Shown here: positions 25,145 to 37,760 of the stretch, in pieces
How positions within the stretch are numbered: position 1 is the stretch's first letter
How the letters are laid out: the number at the start of each line of letters is the position of its first letter
DNA from: Antedon bifida
Taxonomy: Eukaryota > Echinodermata > Crinoidea > Comatulida > Antedonidae
NCBI GenBank assembly: GCA_963402885.1
Contig: OY727100.1
Location: 2,046,001 to 2,110,000 of the forward strand
Direction of reading: 5' to 3'
Length of the DNA: 64,000 bases
The notes under the pieces: generated by a model
Databases searched by the model: none
Seen by the model: the letters and a program-made list of their open reading frames with translations, nothing else
What the model was told of the DNA's origin: nothing
Position numbers and translations under genes: made by a program

Positions 25145-26558
25145 TTAAAGACACCGTTCCTACAATTTGTGACGTTTTGTAAAAATAATACATATATATT
25201 ACTCTGAAAACAATAAACCAGGTCATTCCTTGTCTTAAATGTACGTTTTATGGTAAATTATGATAAAAAGTGAGAAACAATGCACTACCTAAGTAGCTCG
25301 CGGCGAGTGACCTCTCGTGGACGGTCTTTAGGCCTAGAGTATAGCCTAGCTAGGCTTAGTTTTGTAAATGGTAAACATCGGTAACGTACGAACATCGTAC
25401 GCTAGCTATATACCTAGCCTGACGTTGTATAGTTGCTGCATTAAATTGTCTTTCTATTTTTGCCAGACTCCGTTGATACAAATTGGGGAAAACCCGGTAT
25501 TTTCGCTGAAAAGTTAGTCTTCCATTTGTTTTGGCCTCACGATCGATCGAAAAGTGGGTGAATTACAGAAGAAAAGCAAAAATATCAATCCGCGGGCAAT
25601 GCATTTTGGGATTTATAGCGGGCCGCTATAATTATTAGAATCGACTTATTTTTCACATTTTTAACCATTTAAAGACGAAAAAAGTTATCGCAATAGGACC
25701 ATATAGTATTATTTTTACATTAAATATAGTTTGTGATCTTGAATTAGATCTAAACAAGGCCAACAGCCATTAAGTCGCGTGCTACAATGCATAGAGATAC
25801 CTGACCGACAGACAGACCGACAGACCGACCGACCGACATAGTGAACTATACTGACTGAAATTACTGAACATGTTTAAAAATGTTGAAATGTTTAAAAACT
25901 ATTATATTTTTTTAATTTACACGTGCGTAGCCTGTCATTTTTGACGTGCTCGTATAACGTAATTTCGAGTTAAGTAAGTCAAGAAAACAGAAATCGGGCA
26001 AAAAGAGTGCGCAATAACATTTAACGCGCAGTGCGCGCGAAAAAATATGCGCACTTATGGCAATTTTGTAAACGCTTAAAATTGCCTGAAACGTACTCTT
26101 ATTTCATCGAAAATAAATTTTGAAAATTTTAAGCGCGCGTACGCATGTGTTACATGCGCTACGCACGTAATTGTATTGCCATATGATGATTTATGCCCTG
26201 ATATTTATGAGTACCAAATTTTATTTAATTGTGATTCATGGTTGTGAAGATATGATTACAAATGTGATTTCGTTAAATCGTGCGTAGACCGCGTAATTTT
26301 TTATTGCGCACCGTGAAAACATAACCACATCGATTCCTGGCCATAAGGAATATTCTGTGAAAAATTGACTTAGCTAGATTAAACTGATATCAAGATAAGG
26401 TCAGAAAGCGATAAAACGCATAGTGATACCGGACCACCGACAGACAGACAGACCGACAGACAGACCGACAGACAGACAGACCGACCGACCAACCGACCGA
26501 CATAGTGAACTATAGAGTCGCGTCCACGCGACTAAAAACGTAGGGAAGGTGTCTTTAA
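25145..26558. mobile_element. TTAA-flanked element, copy 2, with a nested insertion
   Basis: The outer ends match copy 1 at 15895-16519: TTAAAGACACCGTTCCTAC on the left, and CGTAGGGAAGGTGTCTTTAA on the right. The interior follows copy 1 to about 25755. It is then interrupted for about 780 bp by sequence bounded by two copies of the GACCGACCGACATAGTG repeat (25755-25855 and 26400-26540), after which the last bases of copy 1 resume. One element has therefore inserted inside another. Confidence 0.7.
25755..26535 (+). mobile_element. Nested element bounded by GACCGACC repeats
   Basis: It is located exactly where copy 2 of the TTAA element departs from copy 1. Both ends contain GACAGACC/GACCGACC runs followed by CATAGTGAACTATA. 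The interior has no open frame of note and is rich in CG-containing words such as GTGCGCAATAA and GCGCGTACGC. Confidence 0.5.
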
Positions 26559-26605
26559 GTATAACCACAAGATGAACATGTTTATATTGTTAAATATAAA
26601 GTCTG

Positions 26606-28672
26606 CTATAAGGAATTAAAAATAATTGTTATTATTAGATTTGGAGTACCTCTGTCATGTAATGTGTTGAGGATCTTTTTAGAGAAATCTTTATCCCAAA
26701 TGTTGCTAAAAGATACTCCGTCCAAGAAATCTGGTATAATGGCATTCCAGCTTATTTTTGCTATAATCAGTTTTAGTTTTTCTTTAGGCCTATAATTCCA
26801 TCGTCCAAGCATTATTCTAGCAGTATACTCTGGATATGTTGTCGTAGGGTTTGATGTAAAGCCCACTAATACCATTTTACACTTTTTTGAACATGTTGAC
26901 ACATTTTCTGCCCACAAATTTGCGTCCCAGTCTATTTGACTTAGGCAAGTAACATCTGATTTTACATTTTTCAGCTTCTTTATTATTTGTTTTTCCAATT
27001 CACGATTATCACATACAACAAAGAAATCACGTAAATCTAGAAATGTAACAATATAATAAATATTAAACAAAGCATACTCGATCTTGTGGAATTCTATTGA
27101 CATCAAATAAAAAAATACTATCTTTGATGGGACCTTTAGACTGTGATGTTGATGTGTTTTTCTCTGTATGAAAGATCTCAACTGTGAAACAGCAAATTGT
27201 ATTGTTAGCAGCCTTTAGTATGACAAGACATCCACAAATGCAGAGCACCATTAGTGTGGGATAAAAGTTGTTAATGTGTAAGAAAGTTATAGTTGTTTGA
27301 AAAATGCATTTTAATTATGATATTTTGTTACCTCCTTCTTTTGAACGTTCTTCTCCATCTACACCAGAAGATTCACCTGTGAAATAGTCGGGTTAAAATA
27401 GTGTTTATTCACATCTTTTTATAAGAACAAATTCCAGACATCCTTCAATAAAATGAAAATCAGAATAAAGTTTACTGTATACTAGTTGATAACAAGAATC
27501 AATTAACTTAAATCATTTTGAGAACAATACTATTGCCTCTTTTCATGTAATAATTACCAATCTGCGGTGTGGATGACACAGAACTGCCTTGTTCATTATC
27601 AGATGATTCACCTGTGAAATGTAAGGTTAGTGTTTTTGCATTAAGACCTGGTGTGGGGTAAAAGTTGTTAATGTGTAAGAAAGTTATAGTTATTTGAAAC
27701 ATGCATTTTAATTATGATATTTTGTTACCTCCTTCCTTTGAACGTTCTTCTCCATCTACACCAGAAGATTCACCTGTGAAATAGTCGGGTTAAAATAGTG
27801 TTTATTCACATCTTTTTATAAGAACAAATTCCAGACATCCTTCAATAAAATGAAAATCAGAATAAAGTGTACTGTATACTAATTGATAACAAGAATCAAT
27901 TAACTTAAATCATTTTGAGAACAATACTATTGCCTCTTTTCATGTAATAATTACCAATCTGCGGTGTGGGTGACACAGAACTGCCTTGTTCATTATCAGA
28001 TGATTCACCTGTGAAAAGTAAGGTTAGTATTTTTGCATTAAGACCTGGATATTTTTGTCATTGAATGGACAGTAGGAATATTTCTTTGTCTAATATCATT
28101 GTTTAATATTTGGTTATAGTTTTAAATGAAAAAAGTTACCAACCGAGCAAAATATTCCTTGCTTTTCCATCAAGTTGTTTTGCAAACCTTTCCTTTGATT
28201 TTGGTGTATCCTCCAACTCTGTGCTCGTTTCAAGCTTGAATACCAGTTCCCAAATATTCCCATATTGGAGATTACCTAACTTGTAGGCAGCAGCAATTCT
28301 TGATACTTCAACTGTATTTGTTGTTATAGCTTTATACAGATTTTTACGAAATTCTGATATTGGTTTCTTGGCCTTGATTTCTTTTACATTTTCATGTTCT
28401 TTTTTAAAATCATTAAGGTAAGTTAAAACCTGAGTCTTTTTTGTCAAGTTAGCAATTTCAATAAGAATCTCCACATTTGTAGGGGGATAAGAAATGTGAC
28501 CTCGGTCAATGAGTTGATTAAATAAATCATGTCCTGTGACGTTTTCGTTGCCTAACAATTCTCCAGAACAGTGGTCCTTTAACAGAAATCTTAGCCGAAA
28601 ATATTCATTGCCATCATATTCTTTACTTATATCTGAAAGTAAATCTGCGAACTCTGGATTTACTTTTGACAT
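26606..28672 (-). CDS. DED protein with duplicated linker micro-exons and TIR-like C-terminus
   Basis: The first exon, 28672-28144, encodes a death effector domain at residues 4-88 (NEYFRLRFLLKDH, HDLFNQLIDRGHISYP, VEILIEIANLTKK). A second helical region, about 100-175 (EFRKNLYKAI, YGNIWELVFKLE), may be another death fold. Four micro-exons follow: 28008-27955, 27773-27729, 27611-27558 and 27376-27332. All are phase 1-1, acidic/serine-rich (GESSDNEQGSS, GESSGVDGEE), and arranged as two tandem pairs. Next come 27181-27119 and a terminal exon 27036-26606 (DFFVVCDNRELEKQI, VTCLSQIDWD, KKCKMVLVGFT, YPEYTARIML, IIPDFLDG). Its strand-helix order resembles a TIR domain. The donor at 27119 was chosen because it restores phase; a stronger-looking donor at 27078 would break the frame. 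DEDs mediate homotypic assembly and TIR domains act in signalling or NAD cleavage. The role here is inferred. Confidence 0.6.
27332..28008 (-). repeat. 397-bp tandem duplication of a two-micro-exon unit
   Basis: The unit holding a 54-base exon and a 45-base exon with their introns occurs twice. Exon starts at 28008 and 27611 are 397 bases apart, as are those at 27773 and 27376. The copies are almost identical in introns as well as exons, so the duplication is recent. Confidence 0.85.
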
Positions 28673-28749
28673 TTTCTGGAATTGTAATAATAAATAATCA
28701 TTAACATAAATATGAACATTTTAACAGCAGTATTAAATCAGTAAGCTTA

Positions 28750-28920
28750 TTTTCCACTAGGCGAATTTTGTTGTGCAAATTGAAAGCGTCAGCTCATTTG
28801 AATGCATATTCATGTTTCCATCTTCCAAATCCCTCTCTGCGACAACTTTACTTCCTTGAGTTTTTCGCTTCAGCGAAAATATTAATTCACAACCAATCAA
28901 AGCTCAGGAAATGAGTTATG
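28750..28920. mobile_element. Partial copy of the 51.5 kb foldback element
   Basis: It begins TTTTCCACTAGGCGAATTTT and contains TTTTTCGCTTCAGCGAAAAT and CAACCAATCAAAGCTCAG. Those words occur inverted in the element at 51475-51825. Only one end is present. Confidence 0.5.
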
Positions 28921-31900
28921 ACCGGGCCAGTTGCAAATTTGGGTCTCTGGGCGTTTTACTAACGGTGATATATAATATTTATTTAGGTAAATACAAGTGG
29001 TAAATAAGGTGGGCATACATGACATGTTACTCTCAAATTATCGGAAAATAGCCCTAACACTTTAAACATCTGGGTCTATACAATAGAAAAGCAATTTATT
29101 AACTAAAATGATTTATGTTTCTGAAAAACAACACATTCTATTCTTGAAAAAAGGGACTACCACTTGTATTTATCTAAATAAATGTATACCGATTTTGTTA
29201 CTGATTTCATCAGGACAATAAATGCTATGACAGACAGCATCTTCAATTGACTGTCACAAAACTAGACTCCTTTATTATAATATATAATTCACTGTGAATT
29301 TTACTTTAAATTTTGTTTCTTCTATAATAATCGTTTAACTTTTATTTAGTAGTATCAAATAAAAAGCCCTTTTTGAACATTATATGTTCTTAAAAATAAA
29401 TATATTTCATATCGCAAATACAAATTGTAAGTAGTAGTTGTACTAAAATGACTTCGGGTATGAAGCGTCTCACATACACACAGATCCAAAATGGCATTTT
29501 GGACTTTCACAGTGTATGAACTCTAACCTTACCGGTTTTCATTAAATATATCATTCAACATAAACTGTAAAAAATGTCTTTACTTCCCTTTCTTTCAAGC
29601 AGAAACACTACAAAAAAGCCTATTCTCTATTTAGGCTAAAATATGCCTTTAAAGTGCCAACGTACAGTAATCAGAAACAATTCATGCAACATAAATACCT
29701 TAAAACGTTGCTTTCAATCCTAATGATAATATATTTGAAAATTAGCAGAAGAAACACTTACACAAAACTAGACGTCATTTCAATAATATCTATATGCTGA
29801 CGATGCTGTATAAGTATTGTCTAACGTATACGTACAGATTAGACTTTATACTCTTTTATCTAACTGTAGCTTAGTGTTTAAACAATTATTCGCCTAATGA
29901 TTATGTCAAAATAAACACTTTAAACGGAACAACTTACACAAAACTAGACGTCAATTCGACAGTTAGTACCTGTACGCTGACGATGATATAGAGGACTGTC
30001 TTACTTACACAAATTATATATAGATAGGCCTACTCTTGTATCTAACTGTCACGAAGTTAAAACATATATTCACCATTGTTTGGTTTTTTTGCGAAATCTA
30101 AGTAATTTATACATACAATAAGTATATGTTTTACTTTATTTTGTTTATACCTGTAAAATGTTTTTTTTCAAATATAGTTTTAGTCATGTAGATAACATCG
30201 GAATAGCGTTTGCGCATCAATACTGGTGTTATATCAACTAAACAACAAAATAAAACATACAAAGTTGACAATCACTTATTTGGCTTTATATTTAAAAAAA
30301 AACAGGACAAAAACAGTAATTAAATATATTCCATGATCATATAAACAATGACACTGTTGATGAATTTGACATAAAGATATATTGTCCTCCTGAAAAAATA
30401 ATTTGTTAACTTTTTTTTAATATGCCACATAATTATAGTCATTCACTTCGACCGAAAATTGAATCGAAAAATTATTTACCTGTCTGAAAAAAAAATGCAA
30501 CAAAAAGCAAAAAAAGTCAAATTGACTGGAAGTCAACAAGGTTTTGTCATTTTATGTGAAAATTCGAAAGTGATTACAACTGTAATATGGACTATTCTAA
30601 TTCTGATTTTTTAGTGAACAATACATTTTTATGTAACACTAACTGAAGAAATTTAAAAATGTATAAAACCAAAGTGAATGGATACAAGGACGACCCATAA
30701 AATCGTCAATTTCGTCAAGTCAATTTCCAAGAAGGTCCTTGCAAGACGAAAACGGAGATGTGAAAGTGAACAAGGATCAAGTAAGACATATGGAAGTGTG
30801 AAGGCCATAATAAATAAATTACATTTGAAATGTAAATAAAGGTAATATAAAAATGTACAGATATAGGCCTAAATATAGAAAGTACTGAAAAGCAACAATA
30901 TTATCAACGGCCGGAATATATTATATCATACAGTATCAATGATGAGATACTTTCTTAGTTTAATTTTTAAAATAGATTGATTATTAATGTAAGACTTTGT
31001 AATGTTTTGATCGTGTGTGATCCGGTGTGGCCTACGTTACTAGTGTTACCTTTCTATTAGTAAGTCGCTACTGTTAAACAGACGGTCCAATTTACCCGTA
31101 TATTGATTCGATAATAGAGATGAGAGACAATAACCATAGCATTTCAAAACGGTTTCAGCATTTTTTGGTGATTTGGTTGTGTGAAAAATAAACACATGCA
31201 TGCATTTGTGATACATGGTGTGCACACACTACTGCAATATGTTATACTAAAGACGACTTAATACGCATGTATACTATATTACTGTTTAATTTACAGCTGC
31301 TCTAACGAACAGTAACAAGTGCGATTTGTTAGGCCATGTTTATACCTCCTTTTCGTACCTACGATAGTCCTGTGCGAAATATATGCTATCATTATAATTA
31401 TCGTCAACATGATAATTATATCACAACCTTTGTCACTTACCATGATTTTGAAAGTGCATGCTATATAAACCCGCACTATCTTTCCGGTGTATTATATTTG
31501 TCGTGACCATGAGTCACAAACCAATCAAGCGAGTTTTTTCTGGAATTAATTATTATATCGTACTCGACATTATACGTTTAAATATAACGCCATTGTTTTC
31601 GCCACTTTATGTTCCTAGATTATTAATCAAAGTGATGTTTTATTGGAGAGGCGTTTATTCAAATAAATACCATCCTAATAATTATTAATACATTATTTAA
31701 TGTAAACATCTTTTGAAACTAACTGCCGTGACAGAGTGGGCCCAAGAAAGAAGACATTACGGCTTGCAACATGGGCAGACATCTCGGTCCTAACGGGACA
31801 CAAGAAGATAGCCTACATTTATTCCTGCCAGCTTACTCAATAAAACTCAGCTATCAGGATTTTACTCGATTTTAAACAAAATGTCGTATTATCTTTAACT

Positions 31901-32489
31901 ACTGTACCTTCACACATGCGCGGTATGTTTTAAAATAAACAAAAAACTGAAATGGCTATGACTATGGCCAACTTAAGCTCCAGTCCTACTATCTGATTTT
32001 TTTTTTCGTCTTCCAAAGGGACACTGTATTGATTGATGGAAAGTGCCTGTTTCCAGTCACCTTTAGGGTCAAATCTATTATTTTAACTGCTCCCTTGTGT
32101 ATAAAAGAGAGAAAATAGTTGAAACAGGTTTTTGCAAGGTGAACTTATCGTAAACCCGGAAATTACTTTGACCGCGAAGAATTGAAAATCTACTGTTGAA
32201 ATCATAAATTTTGTTAAAAAACTCTTTATAATATCTTTCTAAGATAGAAATATGGAACAATAGCGTCGAACTGAACACTAATGTTATCAAATCTACGTTT
32301 CGCGGTACATCTGAGATAGATAAGGTAGGTATCCAAGGCGGAGATTTGTACCGAAGTTTTTGAATTGTGCTCGCCTATGTCAGAATTAACCATAATTTAT
32401 ATATAGATGGTTCTCAAATAAGTGACAATTTGGAGATATATATGTACTAATTTCATTCAAAAAAGGCATTTAAATTAGCTTTAGATCGT

Positions 32490-32700
32490 TTTTAGTCGCT
32501 TGGACGCGACTCAATAGTTCACTATGTCGGTCGGTCGGTCTGTTGGTCTGTCGGTCTGTCTGTCGGTCCGGTATCACTATGCGTTTTATCGCTTTTCTGT
32601 ACTTTTTGAACTGTTTTGATGTACAGAAAAGTGTTAAAGTACATTACTTTTTGAAAGTTCATTTTTTCTGAGAGCACGCGACTTATGGCTATTGGCCTTG
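32490..32700 (-). repeat. Inverted copy of the GACCGACC repeat
   Basis: It reads TTCACTATGTCGGTCGGTCG, then a GTCGGTCTGT run, CCGGTATCACTATGCGTTTT and finally CGACTTATGGCTATTGGCC. This is the reverse complement of the 19.1 and 26.4 kb copies. Confidence 0.6.
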
Positions 32701-33289
32701 TTACTATAATTCTGAGATCCATGTTTATAGTCCTTTCAGCATTTAGTTAACTAAGAAATACATGAGTCATTAACTGCAATTAATTTTTAACTAAAATTTG
32801 TAAACTGAAATTCGCTGTTGCAATTGGGTTTGGCAATACGGTACTTTTATGGGTTTAAAGAAATTATAATTGTTAGAATTTCAAACGAATACTTTAAAAA
32901 AGAAGTTTTCAATGATTATATATGAATAACAGTGATAAAATCAACGTATCTGTATACTTATCTGTTTACAAATAGTATTTTTAGTAAGTGAAAAAAGAAA
33001 TATCTGACACTAGACCTATATGGTATTGAATAAGCATATTAACAAATCCATCACTATTAACGTATTTTGTGTGTGTGTGTGTACTTTCCATTCTGATGAA
33101 ACATAACATTAACAATACAAGTCGTCTATAGATATGTGTGTTTATTCAACTTTACAGCAGATGTTATTCCCATATTAACATAGAAATTAACAATGGTTTA
33201 GCATTTTATCTGGGTTTAGAACGGTGCTGAAACTATAATGTAATTGGTTTTCAATTTTGTAAACAATTTATATAATAATTACTATAACA

Positions 33290-33960
33290 AAATGAATATA
33301 GAATAATATTTCATTTCAATATTTTCGAATTAAAAGGGAATAAAGAAGAGAGCATGGGCGCTGGTTAGAAGTAGATATACATAATTATTTAACATAATAC
33401 ATAATATTATTGTAAAGTTATTATTTTAACCAATACAAATAATAATTATAATAATAATAATAATACAAAGTTAGTTAAATGTAAATGTCCTAAGACAAGT
33501 ACAGTAGTATGATTATTATTATTGCAGAAGTAGATATACATAATTATTTAACATAATACATAATATATTGAACATTTATTATTTTAACCTACACGAACAA
33601 TAATTTTAATAATACGAACTATATCAAAATGAATATAGCTTAATATTTCATTTCAATATTTTCGAATTCAAAGGGAATAAATAAGAGAGCATGGGCGCTG
33701 GTTATAAATAGATATACATAATTATTTAACATAATACATAATATATTGTACATTTATTATTTTAACCAATACAAATAATAATTATAATAATAATAATAAT
33801 ACAAAGTTAGTTAAATGTAAATGTCCTAAGACAAGTACAGTAGTATGATTATTGCAGAAGTAGATATACATAATTATTTAACATAATACATAATATATTG
33901 AACATTTATTATTTTAAACTACACGAATAATAATTTTAATAATACGAAGTTGGTTAAATT
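33290..33960. repeat. AT-rich tandem repeat, period about 337 bp
   Basis: GAGAGCATGGGCGCTGGTTA occurs near 33349 and again near 33685. Between and after them, blocks such as GTAGATATACATAATTATTT and GTCCTAAGACAAGTACAGTA recur, with (TAA)n runs. It is two full units plus partial sub-repeats, lying immediately 3' of the four-repeat gene. Confidence 0.75.
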
Positions 33961-34050
33961 TAAATTTACATACTTTCTGATTCGTTTTATTTATTTTTGT
34001 TACCTTTTGTTGTGGGTTCTAAGAAAAGTAGTATGGTTATTATTACATTA

Positions 34051-36029
34051 TTAATTTTGGATAGCTCTAGAAGCATATCTAGTTGGGATGCTATCTTTAA
34101 CCCGAAAACCAGAGTCATACATCAATTGCCACCAACCACATTTCGTCTGTTTAGTTTTAATTGAACCACCTTCGTCTCTATACACTATATATGCATGTGT
34201 CTTGTTCCCTGCATGTAAGGTGTATGCTGAATCACCAGTTGCTATAAGAATTTCTGCATCTCTAAGAACCCACTTCTGTGTCTCGCAGACCAGTCTTTTA
34301 GTAGCATCAACTAAATCTTTATCGTCTTCTTTTATTTTAGAGTTTAACATTTGAACATCTCCAAGTGTAATCTCTGTCCCACAATTAACTTGGTCCTGTG
34401 TAAAAACAATAAACTATAAATACATGGTATTACATAATATTAAAACTATGAGTTTATGTTTCCGTTCCGGTAATTTAAGTTTAATCTAAGTTTTAATATA
34501 ATTACAGATATCGGGTTGATACAATATTATTATTATTATTCAATTCAATTTATTAAAAAAAATTATACAATTAATTAATTTAGTTTTACAGTTCATGGAC
34601 GATTGACATTATATAGTTATAGGCTAAACAAAGCCTGATTACCTCCGTTCTTGTAATTGTTTTTGTCCTAATTGACCCGGCTTGGTCTTTATCCATTATA
34701 AATACATTAGTCTTGTTCCCTGAATATAATTTGTATATTGAATTATCAGTTGCTATAAGAATTTCTGCATCTCTAAGAACCGACTTCTGTTCCTTGCAAA
34801 TCAGTTTTATAGTAGCATCAACAAACTCTTTATCCCCATCACATGTTTCAGATCTTAAACTTTGAACATCTTCTAGTGTAATCTCAGTTCCACAGTCTAT
34901 CACCTGTGTTAAAACAAATAAGTACATTATTGGTATGAAATGTAATATGGGTTTATGTTGCCATCGGTAATTTAAAGTTCTAAGTAAAACAAAATAATAC
35001 TGATTACTTTGGTTATTGATTTCGTTTCAGTCTTAACTGACCCGTCTTCGCCTCTATACACTACAAACTCATTAGTCTTATCCCCTGCACACAGTGAGTA
35101 TGTTAAATCATCAGTTTGTATACAAATTTCTGCATCTCTAAGAACTTGCTTTTCTGTCTCGCGGACCAGTTTTCTAGTAGCATCAAATAAATCTTTATCG
35201 ACATCATTTATTTCACAGTTTAACTTTAGAACATCTCTAATTTTAATCTCATTTCCACAATCAACCTCGATTAACTGCGTTAAAAGAAAGTAAGTATATC
35301 AATTATATTAAACATAATATAATGGTTTTATATTGTCATCGGTACTGTAAAGTTGTACATAAAATCTAGAAAGAGGGAAAACACTCCTCCCTGATAAAAC
35401 AAAAGGGTTACCTTGCTTCTCGCTTTCTGTTTCGTCTTAATTGACCCACATCCGTCTCTATACACTACAAATTCATTAGTCTTGTTTCCTGCGTATAAGG
35501 TGTACGCTGAATCATCAGTTGCTATAATAATTTCTGCATCTCTAAGAACCGACTTCTGTGTCTCGCAGACCAGTATTTTGGTAGCTTCAAGTAAATCTTT
35601 ATCAGCATCTTTTATTTTAGAGTTTAAGCTCAGAACATCTCCAACTGTAATCTCATTTCTACAATCAATCACCTGTAACCAATGTAATAAGTACTGTGTA
35701 CATCAATTATGGAAGTATTTAAATTGTCACACCTGTAATTTTAATTTCTAAAAAAAGGATGTGAAACATTAATATTAATTTATTTTAAACGTAAATCACA
35801 AACATTGGAAGAAACGATTACATTATAATTGTTGATGATAATAAATTTCAACTAAGTTCTACTGGACCCTAGACATATACAATGTTCTGTTGTATTAGTA
35901 TGAACGACATATTTTCAGAACAAATTTGAGTGGGATGTATAATGAAAATAAAATGGATGCAACCTCATTAGAGGCAGATATATAATGTGTACAAACCTCG
36001 TGATAAATATAAAATTTATTATAGGGCAT
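34051..36029 (-). CDS. Protein with four tandem copies of an unrecognised ~87-residue domain
   Basis: Proposed exons are 36029-35997 (11 codons, MPYNKFYIYHE; least certain), 35672-35412 (87 codons), 35274-35008 (89), 34903-34643 (87) and 34395-34051 (114 plus stop). Every junction is phase 0, giving about 388 residues. Exons 2-5 are copies of one domain. Each starts near (V/I)DCG.EIT, has a DK(D/E).(L/V/F).AT..L helix, an L(R)DAEI strand, a D(D)S.Y.LYAGNKTN.F core and ends around GSIKT. The last copy adds a tail (SGFRVKDSIPTRYASRAIQN). No signal peptide or transmembrane span is visible. The domain also occurs in exon 3 of the 16.8-20.3 kb gene and, more divergently, in the 37.8 kb gene. I do not recognise it. 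The four domain exons are firm; the first exon rests only on a good donor (GAG|GTTTGT) and phase. Confidence 0.7.
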
Positions 36030-36328
36030 TGTAAAGTAGATTTTGTAAAGGAAAGAAAAGAAAGTGTAAAATACGAAAGAAACGTGTTTGATAATTTTAT
36101 TTAAAAACAACTGTAAGATTGAGAATATGAGACATAATATATAAAGAAAAACATTAAAATATTTATTTTGAATATGATTAAAAAATAAAAAGAATAATTA
36201 GAACATGAATAACTATGAGAAATACTAATACTACAAAAATAAACAATATAATGTGTTATTATCTATAAGTGATTTTAATATCTCTATAGCCGATAGATGA
36301 TTGACATACAAAACAAAACAAGAACACC

Positions 36329-37192
36329 TGTCACGACAAATATGGTCCGGGCCAAAATCGGTCCGGCCGAACCAGTTTTGGCTCTAAAGTTGTGGCCAAA
36401 TGCAGTCCGCCACTGCCAAAATCGGTCCGGGTTTTTCTTCTGTCGATTTTAATTGAATTACTAGGCCTATGATGCTGTTTTAAGTTGTTTATGGCTAGAA
36501 AAATATCCCATGATATATATAAGTAAGTTATATTGTCGGATAAATACTAAAAATAAATGTATTTTATCTAAAAACATGACTTAGGTGTTCACTCATATTT
36601 CAGCCTGCCACACACTCACATGAACGTGTATGAGACGCTGATATTGCCAGCTAGATTTTCTTTTATGATTGAGGCCTTTTTCCTTCCTCAGCCTAATCAA
36701 TCTTGTATAATTGTTTTATAATAATTGTACTGAATTGATATTGATTGATTTACCATAAATAAGTAATAAATTAAGTTGTTTTTAACATCATGGGGAAACG
36801 AAGATATTAAAAAAACAGGCAGAGAATTGTACAAAAAAGCCTAACAATTAGTACTCATTATTGATGAGTTACAGTACTACTAATAGTAATAATGATGATA
36901 AAAAAAACAGGTTTAATTTATAATAATTAAATAAAAAATAAAATCCCGTAGTTTTCAATATAATGACTAATCAAGGCCTTTTTAAATGATATATACATTA
37001 TGACTCATTTTGCGCACCATGTATTTGTAAGATCGGATCATATTTGGCGGCCAAAAACAGTCCTACTGCCCGGACCTATTTTATCCAGGCCCGACCAGTT
37101 TTGGCGGCAAAAATTAGTCAGGCCGGACAGGTTTTGGCAGCCAAAACTGGTCCGCCGGACCGATTTTGGCCAGGACTGATTTTGGTGTGACA
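36329..37192. mobile_element. Inverted-repeat element with GGTCCGG sub-repeats
   Basis: The ends are inverted copies: TGTCACGACAAATATGGTCC, CCAAAATCGGTCCGGC and ACCAGTTTTGG on the left; CCAAAACTGGTCCGCC, GGACCGATTTTGGCC and GGTGTGACA on the right. Each arm holds several internal repeats of the GG(C/T)CCGG..CCAAAA unit. The AT-rich interior has no transposase. It separates the four-repeat gene from the 37.8 kb gene. Confidence 0.65.
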
Positions 37193-37760
37193 CACCCAAT
37201 TTGAAAAGAAGATTATTAGCTCCACTACGTCTTCAGTATCAGTGATCATTATTAAGGACACCTAATGAGAAACTAATTTTTGACTATTGACAATTAAGTT
37301 TACCTCTGAAAAAAAAAAAAAACATGTTGAGTTTACGTTGTATTAAATGCAAAACATCAACCAAGCACTGTTTTATTTATGACCAAACGTAGAAAACCGT
37401 ATTGTCTTTAATTTCCGAACTCAAAACATTACAAGCCGATTGAAGGACTTAGAAACATTGAAAAGTGTAACATCTAAGTCCACAGCAGCCGTGTTCAATG
37501 ATCGTTGAAATGACGCTACAAAAAATCGAAATTTACTACATTAACATGTTCACTTGACAACGGTAACAACATTCATTTATTATAATGGTTTAGACCAACC
37601 AGATCGAACATTTGGGAAACACAAAACATAAAATAGAAAATTGGAATTTCCATAATTTTTGTAAGAAATGACGTCAATGGATATCTCTATAGAAACTATA
37701 AAACGTAGTTAGTACACCATCTTTGCGTAACTCTGTTCTTATATTGTGGTAAGGCACTCT

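Larger units (their letters stand above)
28673..34050. other. Intergenic region, no gene recognised
   Basis: AT-rich. It contains part of a foldback element near 28750-28920, a region with two copies of TTACACAAAACTAGACGTCA near 29758 and 29934, an inverted GTCGGTCGGT repeat near 32490-32700 and a tandem array at 33290-33960. No exon with support was found. A 59-codon ATG frame at 31509, about 45 bases after TATATAA, has no recognisable domain. Confidence 0.45.

Noticed and set aside
30678..30835. Basic 52-codon ATG frame after TATAAAA (KSISKKVLARRKRRC)
   Set aside because: No homologue in the window, no domain and no clear partner exons. The TATA word is too close to the ATG for a normal core promoter.
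33290..33960. CRISPR-like or origin-like repeat array
   Set aside because: The repeats are long, AT-rich and directly tandem with sub-repeats, as in eukaryotic satellites; there are no spacers of regular size.
35009..35293. Plus-strand open frames over 34-36 kb
   Set aside because: They are mirror frames of the conserved minus-strand domain exons; splice sites and conservation fit only the minus strand.
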